Shown here: positions 51,169-59,706 of the stretch, one piece after another
Layout of the letters: each line of letters opens with the position of its first letter
Position numbering within the stretch: the stretch's first letter is position 1
Assembly: GCF_900112185.1 (NCBI RefSeq)
Contig: NZ_FOKP01000022.1
Coordinates: 46,818-110,817 of the forward strand
Origin: Allobosea sp. CRIB-10
GTDB taxonomy: Bacteria; Pseudomonadota; Alphaproteobacteria; Rhizobiales; Beijerinckiaceae
Direction: 5' to 3'
DNA: 64,000 bases
Notes under the pieces: model-generated
The model's database searches: none
Told to the model about the DNA's origin: nothing
What the model saw: only the letters and a program-made list of their open reading frames with translations
Made by a program: the position numbers and the translations under genes

Positions 51169-52212
51169 TCATGACTCGCTCACCCGCTCGGCGGCGAGGC
51201 GCTCGATCAGGCGCTTCAGATCCTTTTCGCGCGCCGCCTGCGCCTCGACCCAGTCGCGGATCAGTTGCTGCTCGGAGCGCATGTGCTGCACGAGGCCCTG
51301 GATGCCCTCGGCCAGATTGGCCAGCGCCTGCGTCGCCGCGCGGTTGTTGGAGCCGTCCTGCATCGCGGCCTGGAGCTTGTCGAGGCGCTCGACCACGACA
51401 TCGCCCGCCGGAGCCGGCCCCGTAAGCGGTATAGCCAAGGGGAGCGTCGCGGAATGCGCGGTGGCGGTGCCAAGATAGCCCTCGACCTCGTTGCGGAAGC
51501 GGCGCTGACTCTGGCCGACCTGCAGGTCGAGGAAGCCGAGGATCAGCGAGCCGGCGATGCCGAACAGCGAGGACGAGAAGGACAGGCCCATGCCGGCGAG
51601 CGGAGCGGCGAGGCCGGCCTTGAGCTCGTCGAAGAGCACGCCGGCCTCCGCGCCGGTGCGCAGGCTCTTGATGACGTTGCCGACCGAGGAGACGGTCTCG
51701 AGCAGGCCCCAGAAGGTGCCGAGCAGGCCAAGGAAGACGAGCAGTCCGGCGAGATAGCGCAGCACCTCGCGGCCGTCGTCGAGCCGAACCGCGACCGATT
51801 CGAGCAGGCTCGTCGCCTGGCTCGGAGCGAGGTTGCGCTGCTCCAGCGCCGGCAACACGGGGGCGAGCGGGCTGATCACCTGTGCCCGCCGCAGCGTCGC
51901 GCCGGCGGGGTCGGCGGCGAGGCGGGTCGCGGCGCGCGCCTCGCTGTCGACGCGCCAGAGCTCGCGCAGCGACAGGAGCACGCCGACCGCGAGCGCGCCG
52001 ACGATCAGGCCGTTGAGGCCAGGATTAGTCATGAAGGCGGTGCGCAGACCGTCCTGCAGGATGAAGATCAGGAAGCCGATCAGCGCGAGGAAGACCAGCG
52101 CGCGGAGGACATAGCGCAGCGGGCGGGAGAAGCGGAACGTCTGCGGCCGACTGGGCGCCGTCGCTGGGGGCTCCAGCGGCGGGACCTCCGGGGCCGCCTC
52201 GTCATTGGCCAT
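51169..52212 (-). CDS. MotA/TolQ/ExbB-family proton channel protein
   Basis: A 347-residue membrane protein with about four helices and the MotA/ExbB domain between residues 155 and 240 (LLVFLGLLGTFWGLLETVSSVG, in two parts). It is followed 52 bases later by the OmpA-domain gene. The pair is widespread in Hyphomicrobiales and superficially like the ZorAB motor of Zorya defence, but no ZorC/D/E genes are present. Confidence 0.83.
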   Translation of the reverse strand: MANDEAAPEVPPLEPPATAPSRPQTFRFSRPLRYVLRALVFLALIGFLIFILQDGLRTAFMTNPGLNGLIVGALAVGVLLSLRELWRVDSEARAATRLAADPAGATLRRAQVISPLAPVLPALEQRNLAPSQATSLLESVAVRLDDGREVLRYLAGLLVFLGLLGTFWGLLETVSSVGNVIKSLRTGAEAGVLFDELKAGLAAPLAGMGLSFSSSLFGIAGSLILGFLDLQVGQSQRRFRNEVEGYLGTATAHSATLPLAIPLTGPAPAGDVVVERLDKLQAAMQDGSNNRAATQALANLAEGIQGLVQHMRSEQQLIRDWVEAQAAREKDLKRLIERLAAERVSES

Positions 52213-52344
52213 GCCTGCTCATCCGATCCGGTTTCGTCGCGGGGGCGACTGTCGCCTCCCGCCACGCCGGGATCAAGCAGGAAAGCGGCTTTTGCAGATC
52301 AAGTTCCTCAAGGCGATGACAATTCGCCGTCAGGCGAGGGTGAG

Positions 52345-52503
52345 TCAGGGCGATGCCGAGGACGAGATAGCTTCGGATCCGCTCTCGATCGGTTCGCTCG
52401 TCAGCCACCCCTCGACGGCGTTGCGCAGGTCGCTATAGGCTGCTTTTACCGCAAGTCCTGACGCGATCTGTAGCGCAACAGTAGCCCAGAGCAAATTCGT
52501 CAT
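52345..52503 (-). CDS. 52-residue small protein coupled to the low-GC membrane protein
   Basis: A frame starting MTNLLWATVALQIASGLAV opens with one membrane-like helix and continues as a short soluble tail (SDLRNAVEGWLTSEP). Its ATG shares one base with the stop of the upstream 189-residue ORF (TAATG), a strong sign of coupled translation. It is not a family I know. Confidence 0.45.
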   Translation of the reverse strand: MTNLLWATVALQIASGLAVKAAYSDLRNAVEGWLTSEPIESGSEAISSSASP

Positions 52504-53072
52504 TAAATTTGTTTTCGAGCTGTGGATTTCGGACAGCTTGACCCTTCTCTGCCACTCGCGGATGGTTCTTTCTGAATCAATTCAAATACTGAATCGTGAT
52601 AATTAAGTATTATTAATAGCCAAATAAAAGATATGACGAAAAATGGAACCATATAGAGAAACGAAATTGCAGTGTATTTTTGAATTAATATATTAATTTT
52701 GCTGTTTATGAGTGTTATCATATCTTTCTGTGATGACATCTCATTGATCGCTTCGAACTCTTTGAGGAGCGCGTTCTCAATGCGATCTGTCCGCGCGCGC
52801 TTAGGGGCGCGCCCTGGCGCTGCCGACGACAAGAAGCGAGCGGCTCTGTTGATTTCCCACAATTTTCGTGATGCCAGGATTGGGAGCACTGCAAAAGCGA
52901 GCAGCGTCGCATTAAGCGCTATGTCAAAAATCGGTATTGGATGAGTATCAAGTATAGCAGCAAGGTTGCTTATTATCGTAAGTTGATTTACAATAAAGAA
53001 TATTGTTATATACTCATAAAACTGCTGATTTTTGTTGTTTCTGCTGTAGAATGCAATCAATTTCTCCAGCAT
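52503..53072 (-). CDS. Low-GC multi-pass membrane protein of unknown function
   Basis: A 189-residue protein with three hydrophobic segments (about residues 17-41, 48-68 and 134-158) separated by a charged loop. Much of the sequence is AT-rich, unlike all neighbours, and the protein is rich in Ile, Asn and Phe. GGAAGG precedes the ATG. It looks acquired. The 2TM-plus-1TM layout is loosely like SLATT-type or other membrane effectors, but I see no motif to assign it. Confidence 0.5.
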   Translation of the reverse strand: MLEKLIAFYSRNNKNQQFYEYITIFFIVNQLTIISNLAAILDTHPIPIFDIALNATLLAFAVLPILASRKLWEINRAARFLSSAAPGRAPKRARTDRIENALLKEFEAINEMSSQKDMITLINSKINILIQKYTAISFLYMVPFFVISFIWLLIILNYHDSVFELIQKEPSASGREGSSCPKSTARKQI

Positions 53073-53169
53073 TTACGGGCCTTCCGATCATCCGAGGTGG
53101 CCAGCCCGGAAAATTCTCCTCGGGCTGGCTGCGCAACTCAGGATTGAGCAGAGACTCGTTGCGATCCGC

Positions 53170-53958
53170 TTAAAGCACAGCCTTCAATGCCGCGCGCAAC
53201 GCCGGCTCGCCAGCTTCGTTGCCGCAGATCACGTCCTTGGCCGAGGTCGGCTGCTTGCCGTCGAGCGTGCCGAAGGTGCCGCCCGCCTCACGCACCATCA
53301 CCGCGCCGGCGCCGAAATCCCAGGTGTTGAGGCCACGTTCCCAATAGGCGTCCATGCGGCCGGCGGCGACATAGGCGATGTCGAGCGCGGCCGAACCCAT
53401 GCGGCGGACATTGGCGAAGCGGCTCATCACCGCGCCGAGCTCCTTGAGGAAGAGCGGGTGGCCGCCCTTGCCGATATGCGGCACGCCCATGCCGATCAGC
53501 ATGTCCGACGATTCGCGCCGGCCGGAGACGCGCAGGCGGCGGTTGTTGACATAGGCGCCCTTGCCCTTCTCGGCGATGAAGAGCTCATCCTTGGCGGCGT
53601 CGTAGATCACGCCGGCGATGAACTGGTTGTCGCGCTCCAGCGCCACGGAGATGTTCCAGTGCGGGATGCCGCGCAGGAAGTTGTGGGTGCCGTCGAGCGG
53701 GTCGATATGCCAGCGATTGCTCTCGTCGGTGCCCTGGACGACGCCGCTTTCCTCCATGACGAAGCCGTAGCCTGGGCGCGCCTTCTCCAGCGAAGCGCGC
53801 AGGATCTCCTCGGCCTTGTGGTCGGCCTTGGAGACGAAGTCGCCCGGGCCCTTGGCGAGGACCTGCAGGTTCTCGACCTCGCCGAAATCGCGCTTCAGCG
53901 AACGCGAAGCCTTCATCACGGCATCGGTCATCACGGTCATCAGGGGGGAGCGGATCAT
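53170..53958 (-). CDS. suhB: Inositol monophosphatase family protein
   Basis: A 262-residue phosphatase with metal-site motifs EESG (residue 85 region), DPLDGTHNF and WDFGAGAVMVREAGG. SuhB-like proteins hydrolyse inositol phosphates or other sugar phosphates. I start at 53958 (MIRSPLMTV) because the longer reading frame begins in a repeat-like stretch. Confidence 0.87.
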   Translation of the reverse strand: MIRSPLMTVMTDAVMKASRSLKRDFGEVENLQVLAKGPGDFVSKADHKAEEILRASLEKARPGYGFVMEESGVVQGTDESNRWHIDPLDGTHNFLRGIPHWNISVALERDNQFIAGVIYDAAKDELFIAEKGKGAYVNNRRLRVSGRRESSDMLIGMGVPHIGKGGHPLFLKELGAVMSRFANVRRMGSAALDIAYVAAGRMDAYWERGLNTWDFGAGAVMVREAGGTFGTLDGKQPTSAKDVICGNEAGEPALRAALKAVL

Positions 53959-54046
53959 GTCAAAACCTCGGTGCGCGGTGGCGCGCGGCAGAACGGAGCG
54001 GACTATCAAAGAGCGGCGGTGGTCCGTGCGGCCACCGGTTCGGCCG

Positions 54047-54961
54047 TCACTTGCTCGGTTGGCTCGGCGTCGTCAAGGCCGTGGCTTCGATCCGGTCGGC
54101 GGCGAGGCGTGCCGCGCGGGCGCGCTGCTCGGGCGAAAGCCGCTCCACGACCTGGTCGAGCGTGGCGTCGGCGAGGCCCTGCGCACGTGCGGCGAGGTGC
54201 CAGGCGGCCGCCTCCGACAGGTCGGGCGGAACGGCGCGGCCGAACTGGTAGAGCTTGGCCAGCCGGTTCTGGGCGATGGCGTTGCCCTTGTTGGCGGCGC
54301 GGATGAAGAGCCTGGCGGCCGCCCGCTCGTCCTTGGCGACGCCGTCGCCGTTGAACAGCATGATCGCGTATTCGACCTCGCCGGCGATCAGCCCGTTGGC
54401 AGCCGCCTTGCCCATCCATTCGGCGGCCATGCCGTCATCCTGCGGCAGGCCGCGGCCCATCTTGTAGAGCACGGCGAGTGCATGCTGGGCATCGCCGAGA
54501 CCGGCGGACGCGGCGATCCTGAGGCAGCCGATCGCGCGCTGGTCGTCCTGCGGCCGCCCTGTCGCGAGCAAGGTGATGGCGAGGTTGTAGTTGGCGGCGG
54601 GATGGCCAGCCGCCGCCGCCCTCTCCAGCAGGGCGCCGCCCGCCTTCGCATCGCGCGGAACGCCGCGGCCTTCCAGCATCGCCATGCCGAGGGCGAAGAT
54701 CGCGTTGATGTCGCCCTTGTCGGCTGCCAGGCGGTACCAGTCGACCGCCGCCTTCGGGTCGATGCGGACCCCGAGCCCCTGCCGATAGATCTCGCCGAGC
54801 AGCGTCATTGCGGCGGCGTCCTTCGGATCGGCCTCGAGCCGCTGCAGCGCTTCCGACTGGGCGCGGCGATAATGCCCCGCCTGATAGGCGCCATAGGCGA
54901 GGTCAGGCTCCGCCGCGGCGGCGGGCAGGGCGAAGGAAGGCATCAGCGCGACGAGGACCAT
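54047..54961 (-). CDS. Sel1/TPR-repeat secreted protein
   Basis: A 304-residue protein with a signal peptide (MVLVALMPSFALPAAAAE) and seven to eight Sel1-type repeats (AMTLLGEIYRQGLGV, AIFALGMAMLEGRGV, and so on). Start at 54961: the frame is open further upstream only because it runs through the C-rich repeat at 54991-55020, which would encode a spurious SPQPSPTRGEG peptide. It is likely a periplasmic scaffold. Confidence 0.83.
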   Translation of the reverse strand: MVLVALMPSFALPAAAAEPDLAYGAYQAGHYRRAQSEALQRLEADPKDAAAMTLLGEIYRQGLGVRIDPKAAVDWYRLAADKGDINAIFALGMAMLEGRGVPRDAKAGGALLERAAAAGHPAANYNLAITLLATGRPQDDQRAIGCLRIAASAGLGDAQHALAVLYKMGRGLPQDDGMAAEWMGKAAANGLIAGEVEYAIMLFNGDGVAKDERAAARLFIRAANKGNAIAQNRLAKLYQFGRAVPPDLSEAAAWHLAARAQGLADATLDQVVERLSPEQRARAARLAADRIEATALTTPSQPSK

Positions 54962-54990
54962 CGCCGGCCAATGTCGCAAGGCGCGGGAAC

Positions 54991-55020
54991 CCTCCCCCCT
55001 TGTGGGGGAGGGTTGGGGGG
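54991..55020. repeat. CTCCCC(N)GGGGAG repeat, copy 4
   Basis: CCTCCCCCCTTGTGGGGGAG plus GGTTGGGGGG, right upstream of the Sel1 gene. Confidence 0.75.
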
Positions 55021-55070
55021 AGGACTGGGCGAGCGCTGAATCGCCTGCGATCGGCCTCACGGCTGTCTAC

Positions 55071-55107
55071 CCCCCTCTCCAGCTCTCCCCCACAAGGGGG
55101 GAGAGAG
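55071..55107. repeat. CTCCCC(N)GGGGAG repeat, copy 5
   Basis: CCCCCTCTCCAGCTCTCCCC then CACAAGGGGGGAGAGAG. It is inverted relative to copy 4 and lies between the Sel1 and ThiE-like genes. Confidence 0.75.
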
Positions 55108-55118
55108 CAGGTCGAGCC

Positions 55119-55772
55119 TCATCGCGCCGTCCTGCGGGCGTGCTGGGCCGTGATCGCGGCATCGGCCGCAGTCACGGCGGCGCGGATGTCGACGCCGTCG
55201 GCAAAGACCCACTCGCCGAGCGCGACGAACTCGGCCCCGGTCTCGATCAGGGCCGGAACCGACTCCGCATCCGGGCAGTAGGCGATGCAGGGCGTCTCGA
55301 AGATCTCGGCCCACCACGAGGCTCGCTCGATCACCGCCGGCAGCGGCGGCAAGGAACCGTCAGGCCGCGGCTCGCCGAACATGACGTAGTCGACACCGGC
55401 CTCGCCGACATCCATGGCGTCATGGCGCGAGCGCAGGCCCCCTGCCCCGATGATGCGCTCCTGCTTCAGGCTGGAGCGCGCCTCGGCGATTCCCTCGACG
55501 CCGCGTGTCAGGTGGACGCCGTCGGCGCCGCCGCGGCTGGCGACCTGGGCCGAAGCCTCGACCAGCAGCGCGACGTTCTGCGCCTGCACCGGCGGAGCCA
55601 GGGCTTTCACGCGCTCGGTCAGGCTGCGCTCGTCGCCGGGCGCGAGCCGCAGCAACACGGCGGCGACGTCGCCGCCGGCAAAGGCCTGCATCAGGCGAAA
55701 GGAGAGCGCACCGGCATCGGAGACCGGCGGCGTGACGAGCATCAGGCGGGTGCGGGGCGCGGACATATTCAT
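55119..55772 (-). CDS. Thiamine phosphate synthase family (TenI/ThiE-like) protein
   Basis: A 217-residue protein with TMP-synthase-like segments (GADGVHLTRG, VDYVMFGEP). The usual pyrophosphate-binding residues are only partly visible, so it may be a TenI-like isomerase or a non-catalytic member. The ATG at 55772 overlaps the benE stop (ATGA). In Hyphomicrobiales it often sits beside the Sel1 gene. Confidence 0.68.
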   Translation of the reverse strand: MNMSAPRTRLMLVTPPVSDAGALSFRLMQAFAGGDVAAVLLRLAPGDERSLTERVKALAPPVQAQNVALLVEASAQVASRGGADGVHLTRGVEGIAEARSSLKQERIIGAGGLRSRHDAMDVGEAGVDYVMFGEPRPDGSLPPLPAVIERASWWAEIFETPCIAYCPDAESVPALIETGAEFVALGEWVFADGVDIRAAVTAADAAITAQHARRTAR

Positions 55773-56923
55773 GATCGACTGCGCAAACGCCCCGCAGCGT
55801 GGTCCAATGTCAAGACCATGAGCCCGGCGACAAGGCTCCAGAAGGCGGAGCCGACCCCGAACAGCGACAGGCTGGAGGCTGCGACCGCGAAGGTGACGAC
55901 AGCGGCGAAGCGGTCCTTGTCGCTGCCCATCGCCTGCCCCAGCGCCCCGGTCAGCGAGCCGACGAGGCCGAGGCCGGCGACCGCGACGATCAGCGCCTTC
56001 GGCATGGCGAGGATCAGCGCCAGCAGCACGCCGGCGGTCGCCGCAACGGCGAGCCAGAGGAAGCCATACCAGATCCCTGCCTTCCAGCGCTCTTTCGGAT
56101 CGGGATGGGTGTCGGCGCCGGTGCAGATCGAGGCGCTGATCGCCGCCATGTTGACCATATGCGCGCCGGTCGGCGCGGTCAGGAACGAGATCAACCCGGT
56201 GACGAGCAGGCAGGACGCCGTCGGCGGTTGGTAGCCGGAGGCGCGCATCACCGCAAAGCCCGGCAGGTTCTGCGCCGCCATGGTAACGAGATAGAGCGGG
56301 ATGCCGATGCCGATGATCGCGGTGAGATCGAGCTGCGGGACGATCAGCTCGATATGGGTCAGCGCAACGGGCCCGGCCGGCAGCGTCGCGGCGCCGGTGG
56401 CGAAGGCGAGCGCGAGGCCAGCGCCCAGCGCCGCGATGACGCCGAGGAAGGGATTCCACAATCGCGCCAGCAGGAAGACGATGAGCAGCGTCAGCACCAA
56501 GGCCGGCTGCAGGCGCATCTCGTCGAAGACGGCGACGACGAAACGGAAGATCACGCCGGCGAGCATGGCCGAGGCGATGCTCATCGGGATGCATTCGACC
56601 AATGCGCCGAGCGGGCGGAAGGCGGCGGTCGCCATGATCAGCGCGGCCGCCGCCAGGAAGGCACCGACGGCCGAGGCCATATCGACGCCGCTGACGGCCG
56701 CGATCAGCGCCGCGCCCGGCGTCGACCAGGCGCAGATCATCGGCATGCGGTGCCGCCAGGACAGGATGAGGCTGGACAGCCCGGTGGCGATGGCGAGCCC
56801 CGCGAGCAGGGAGACGGTCTGTCCCGGCGTCGCGCCGAGCGCCTGCGCGGCCGAGAGGATCACCGCGACCGAAGCCGCGTAGCCGACGAAGACGGCGACG
56901 AGCGCGGAAAAGAGCTGGGACAT
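55769..56923 (-). CDS. benE: Benzoate/H+ symporter (BenE family)
   Basis: A 384-residue inner-membrane protein with about 11 helices and BenE motifs TPGAALIAA and TAPTGAHMVNMAAISASICTG (split across two segments). It carries benzoate or related aromatic acids with a proton. The start at 56923 follows AGGG-poor sequence but fits the family. Confidence 0.86.
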   Translation of the reverse strand: MSQLFSALVAVFVGYAASVAVILSAAQALGATPGQTVSLLAGLAIATGLSSLILSWRHRMPMICAWSTPGAALIAAVSGVDMASAVGAFLAAAALIMATAAFRPLGALVECIPMSIASAMLAGVIFRFVVAVFDEMRLQPALVLTLLIVFLLARLWNPFLGVIAALGAGLALAFATGAATLPAGPVALTHIELIVPQLDLTAIIGIGIPLYLVTMAAQNLPGFAVMRASGYQPPTASCLLVTGLISFLTAPTGAHMVNMAAISASICTGADTHPDPKERWKAGIWYGFLWLAVAATAGVLLALILAMPKALIVAVAGLGLVGSLTGALGQAMGSDKDRFAAVVTFAVAASSLSLFGVGSAFWSLVAGLMVLTLDHAAGRLRSRS

Positions 56924-56931
56924 CGGCCGCC

Positions 56932-57756
56932 CTATCGATCCCAGGCGGTCGGCCAGGTCTCGGCGAGCGTCGCACCGAGGCGTACCGGCCAGACCGCCTT
57001 GGCGAGGCCGGTCCGGTCGTCGGTCTCGACCGCGACGCCCGACAGCGTGCCCTCGCCGAGAGCCGGCTCCAGCCGCGAGCCCGGCGTCTTCTGCAGGAAG
57101 CGGCGGATCGCCTCCTCCTTCTGCATGCCGAGGATCGATTCGTAGTCGCCGCACATGCCGGCATCGGTCTGGTAGGCGGTGCCGGCCGGCAACACGCGCG
57201 TATCCGAGGTCGGGACATGGGTGTGGGTGCCGACGACGAGGCTGGCGCGGCCGTCGAGATAATAGGCCATGGCGAGCTTCTCGCTGGTCGCCTCGGCGTG
57301 GACGTCGACGATGACGGCGTCGGCGGCATCTCCCAGCGGGCAGGCGGCGAGCTCGCGCTCCAGCGCCGCGAAGGGATCGTCGAGCGCGTCCATGAACAGC
57401 CGGCCCATGACGTTGACGACGAGGACGCGGGCGCCGTTGCGGGCCTCGATCACGGTCGCGCCGCGGCCAGGAGTGCCGGGCGGATAGTTCGCCGGCCGGA
57501 TCAGGCGCGGCTGGCGCTCGATGAAGACCATCGCCTCGCGCTGGTCCCAGGAATGGTTGCCGAGCGTGACGACATCGGCGCCGGCGGCCAGCGTCTCGTC
57601 ACAGATCGCCTCGGTGATGCCGAAGCCGCCTGCCGAGTTCTCGCCGTTGATCACGACGCAGTCGAGCTTCCAGCGCTCGCGCAGGGCGGGGAGACGATCC
57701 TGGACGGCGAGGCGGCCGGCGCGCCCGACAATGTCACCGAGAAAGAGCAGACGCAT
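56932..57756 (-). CDS. YmdB-family metallophosphoesterase
   Basis: A 274-residue calcineurin-like protein: MRLLFLGDIVG, INGENSAGGFG, LGNHSWDQRE, GTHTHVPTSD. The TIGR00282/YmdB family acts as a 2',3'-cyclic nucleotide or phosphate diesterase. It overlaps nothing and precedes benE by 8 bases. Confidence 0.9.
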   Translation of the reverse strand: MRLLFLGDIVGRAGRLAVQDRLPALRERWKLDCVVINGENSAGGFGITEAICDETLAAGADVVTLGNHSWDQREAMVFIERQPRLIRPANYPPGTPGRGATVIEARNGARVLVVNVMGRLFMDALDDPFAALERELAACPLGDAADAVIVDVHAEATSEKLAMAYYLDGRASLVVGTHTHVPTSDTRVLPAGTAYQTDAGMCGDYESILGMQKEEAIRRFLQKTPGSRLEPALGEGTLSGVAVETDDRTGLAKAVWPVRLGATLAETWPTAWDR

Positions 57757-57935
57757 GTCACGATCCAACGCTTGGGCTGCGCATCGCAGCCCGTAATTTC
57801 GTATCTCCGCGCAAGACAGCCGTCCCGGCGCTCCCAGGCCGCGCGGTGCGATTATGCGGTCTGAGAAAACATGTCGGGACTGCTGCGTCTTGAAGGAAAG
57901 GCGCGCCCGCTAATGACGTGATCGCCGCGGCGAAA

Positions 57936-58511
57936 TCAACCGCAGCGGATCGTCTCGTCCTGCGTCACCACCCAGTCCAGGCGGCGGTCATGCGCCTCGG
58001 CGGGCACTTCGGCGATCTCCTGCGCCGCATAGGCGATGCCGACAGTGGCGACCGGTTCAAGCTCGGTGATGGCGCGGTCGTAATAGCCCTTGCCATAGCC
58101 GATGCGGTAGCCGCGCCGGTCGAAGGCGGCGAGCGGGACGATCAGGATCGTCGGCCTGACCTCGGGCTGCTCGGGAGCCGGCACCAGCGTGCCGAAGCCG
58201 CCGGGCACGATCGGCTCCCAGGGCGCCCAGCGCCGGAAATGCATGCGCTTCCCGGCGATGGCCGGCAGGCAGAGCGGCAGGCCGCGCTCGTGAAGGGCTT
58301 CCAGGACCGGGCGCGGATCGGCCTCGGAGCGCATCGGCCAATAGGCCGAGACCGGTCCCTGTGTGAGGACCGGCAACGCCAGGACACGGGTGACGATCGC
58401 CTCGTCCCAGAGCAGGCGGTCGTCGAGTTCGAGGGTGTCGCGCCGGGCCAGCGCCTCGGCTCGCAGCGCCGCCTTGCGCGGAGAGGGGACGAGGGAGACG
58501 GTATCGGTCAT
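57936..58511 (-). CDS. 5-formyltetrahydrofolate cyclo-ligase
   Basis: A 191-residue protein of the YgfA/FAU1 family with the C-terminal motif GYGKGYYDRAI and PLAAFDRRGYRIG. It converts 5-formyl-THF to 5,10-methenyl-THF. It sits next to 6S RNA, as in many proteobacteria. The start at 58511 lacks the extra five residues of an upstream frame. Confidence 0.9.
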   Translation of the reverse strand: MTDTVSLVPSPRKAALRAEALARRDTLELDDRLLWDEAIVTRVLALPVLTQGPVSAYWPMRSEADPRPVLEALHERGLPLCLPAIAGKRMHFRRWAPWEPIVPGGFGTLVPAPEQPEVRPTILIVPLAAFDRRGYRIGYGKGYYDRAITELEPVATVGIAYAAQEIAEVPAEAHDRRLDWVVTQDETIRCG

Positions 58512-58540
58512 GGGGTGCGGAGCCACCTCGGCCGTGGAGA

Positions 58541-58692
58541 TTTCGATCCCGGGACACCTACAAAGTAGGTGGGCGCCGTGTGTCCGGGTCCAGGGACCCG
58601 GTCAGGGACAGCTCCCTAGGGAGTCGTATGGGCCCGGGAATACATGACTCGCACGCACCAGGCAGCCCCGCCGCAGCAATGTAGGATACGCG
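58541..58692 (-). ncRNA. ssrS: 6S RNA
   Basis: On the minus strand the transcript runs roughly from GCTGCGGCGGGGCTGCC to CCCGGGATCGAAA. The ends pair through CCCGGG segments; the middle holds GACTCCCTAGGGAG and CCGGGTCCCTGGACCCGG hairpins and a CACCTAC...GTAGGTG stem, giving the long interrupted rod of 6S RNA. The location upstream of 5-formyl-THF cyclo-ligase is the classic one. Ends are approximate. Confidence 0.8.
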
Positions 58693-58744
58693 CCGGCAAA
58701 GTGCCAGTGGCCTTCAAGCGCGGCATGATCGGCGCCGGCGCCGA

Positions 58745-59599
58745 TCATGCCGAAAGCTGTGCGCGAACATGACGGGCCAGCTCCTCGGCAACTTCGGACA
58801 TGGCCGATCTGCGGCAATACAGATTGATCGAAAAAGCGCTGAGGCGCGGCAGGCCGCTGGCATCGTCGAGAATGCGCAGGCTGTCCGGCACAGTGGAGGC
58901 CAGCATGGGCGAGACCGCCATGTCGGCTTCGACCGTGGCACAGATCGGCTCGAAGCTGCTGACTTCGCAGATAAAACGCCAGTCGCGGCCGGCCTCGGCC
59001 AACGCCTTGAGGGCCACGGGACGGTGCGGGCAGGTGTCGTCGCCCGTCGCAATCGGCAAAGGATCACGCCGGAAGGCATCGCCATCCCGCGAGCCGGCCC
59101 AAACGAGTGGATCGGTCCGCAAGGTCTCGCCATGCTGAGCGCAGTCGGTCTGGACGGCCATGGTCAGATCGATCTCGCCGCGATCGAGCATGTCGAGTAG
59201 GCGGCCGGTCGTGTCGCAGACGATCGAGACCCGCACGCGTGGATGGGCTCGGCCGAAGCGACGCAGAACTGGCGTGCCATAGGGGCGCACAAGATCCGAA
59301 GGCATGCCGAACCGGACGTCTCCTGCGAATTCCGGCGCGTTCATCACTGCCCAGACGTCGTCATTGCTGCGCAGCAGCCTTCTCGCCTGTGCCAGCAATC
59401 TTTCGCCCTGCGGCGTCAGGCGCAGCGGCCGGCGGTCGCGTCCGATCAGCTGGCAGCGGAACACGCTTTCGAGCCGCTTCAACTGCAGACTCGCCGCAGC
59501 CTGCGTCAGGTGCAGGAGGCGCGCTGCGCCGGTGATGCTGCCCGCATCGACGATGGCGTCGAAGGTCCGCAGGAGCGCGATGTCGAGGTTTCGCGGCAT
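58745..59599 (-). CDS. LysR-family regulator divergent from the nitrilase
   Basis: A 284-residue LysR protein with an N-terminal winged helix (GSITGAARLLHLTQAAASLQ) and effector domain. It faces the nitrilase gene across 107 bases that hold two TTATG-type sites at 59622-59636 and 59653-59667, so it probably controls it. Confidence 0.87.
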   Translation of the reverse strand: MPRNLDIALLRTFDAIVDAGSITGAARLLHLTQAAASLQLKRLESVFRCQLIGRDRRPLRLTPQGERLLAQARRLLRSNDDVWAVMNAPEFAGDVRFGMPSDLVRPYGTPVLRRFGRAHPRVRVSIVCDTTGRLLDMLDRGEIDLTMAVQTDCAQHGETLRTDPLVWAGSRDGDAFRRDPLPIATGDDTCPHRPVALKALAEAGRDWRFICEVSSFEPICATVEADMAVSPMLASTVPDSLRILDDASGLPRLSAFSINLYCRRSAMSEVAEELARHVRAQLSA

Positions 59600-59621
59600 G
59601 CGATGCCTGAATAAAAATCAT

Positions 59622-59636
59622 TTATGTCCTGCATAA
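59622..59636. promoter_or_regulatory. LysR binding site candidate 1
   Basis: TTATG-TCCTG-CATAA: an inverted repeat in the LysR/nitrilase intergenic region. It lies 31 bases (three helical turns) from site 2. Confidence 0.5.
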
Positions 59637-59652
59637 TAATTCCAAGCTTTCC

Positions 59653-59667
59653 TTATGCAAAGCATGT
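59653..59667. promoter_or_regulatory. LysR binding site candidate 2
   Basis: TTATGCAAAGCATGT contains the palindrome ATGC-AAA-GCAT and the same TTATGCA half as site 1 read on the other strand. It lies about 40 bases before the nitrilase ATG. Confidence 0.5.
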
Positions 59668-59706
59668 TTCCATGATGCCGCCCATGGCGCAGATGCCGCT
59701 GTCGGG

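Noticed and set aside
51169..52212. ZorA-like channel and OmpA partner as a Zorya defence system
   Set aside because: No ZorC, ZorD or ZorE gene is near; both neighbours are ordinary housekeeping genes or the low-GC unit.
52202..52408. 68-codon minus-strand frame after the ExbB-type gene region
   Set aside because: It overlaps the TAATG-coupled 52-residue ORF in another frame, has no ribosome site and no hydrophobic or helical pattern.
54962..55060. N-terminal extension of the Sel1 protein (33 residues)
   Set aside because: It is translated from the C-rich intergenic repeat and comes before a good signal peptide start at 54961.
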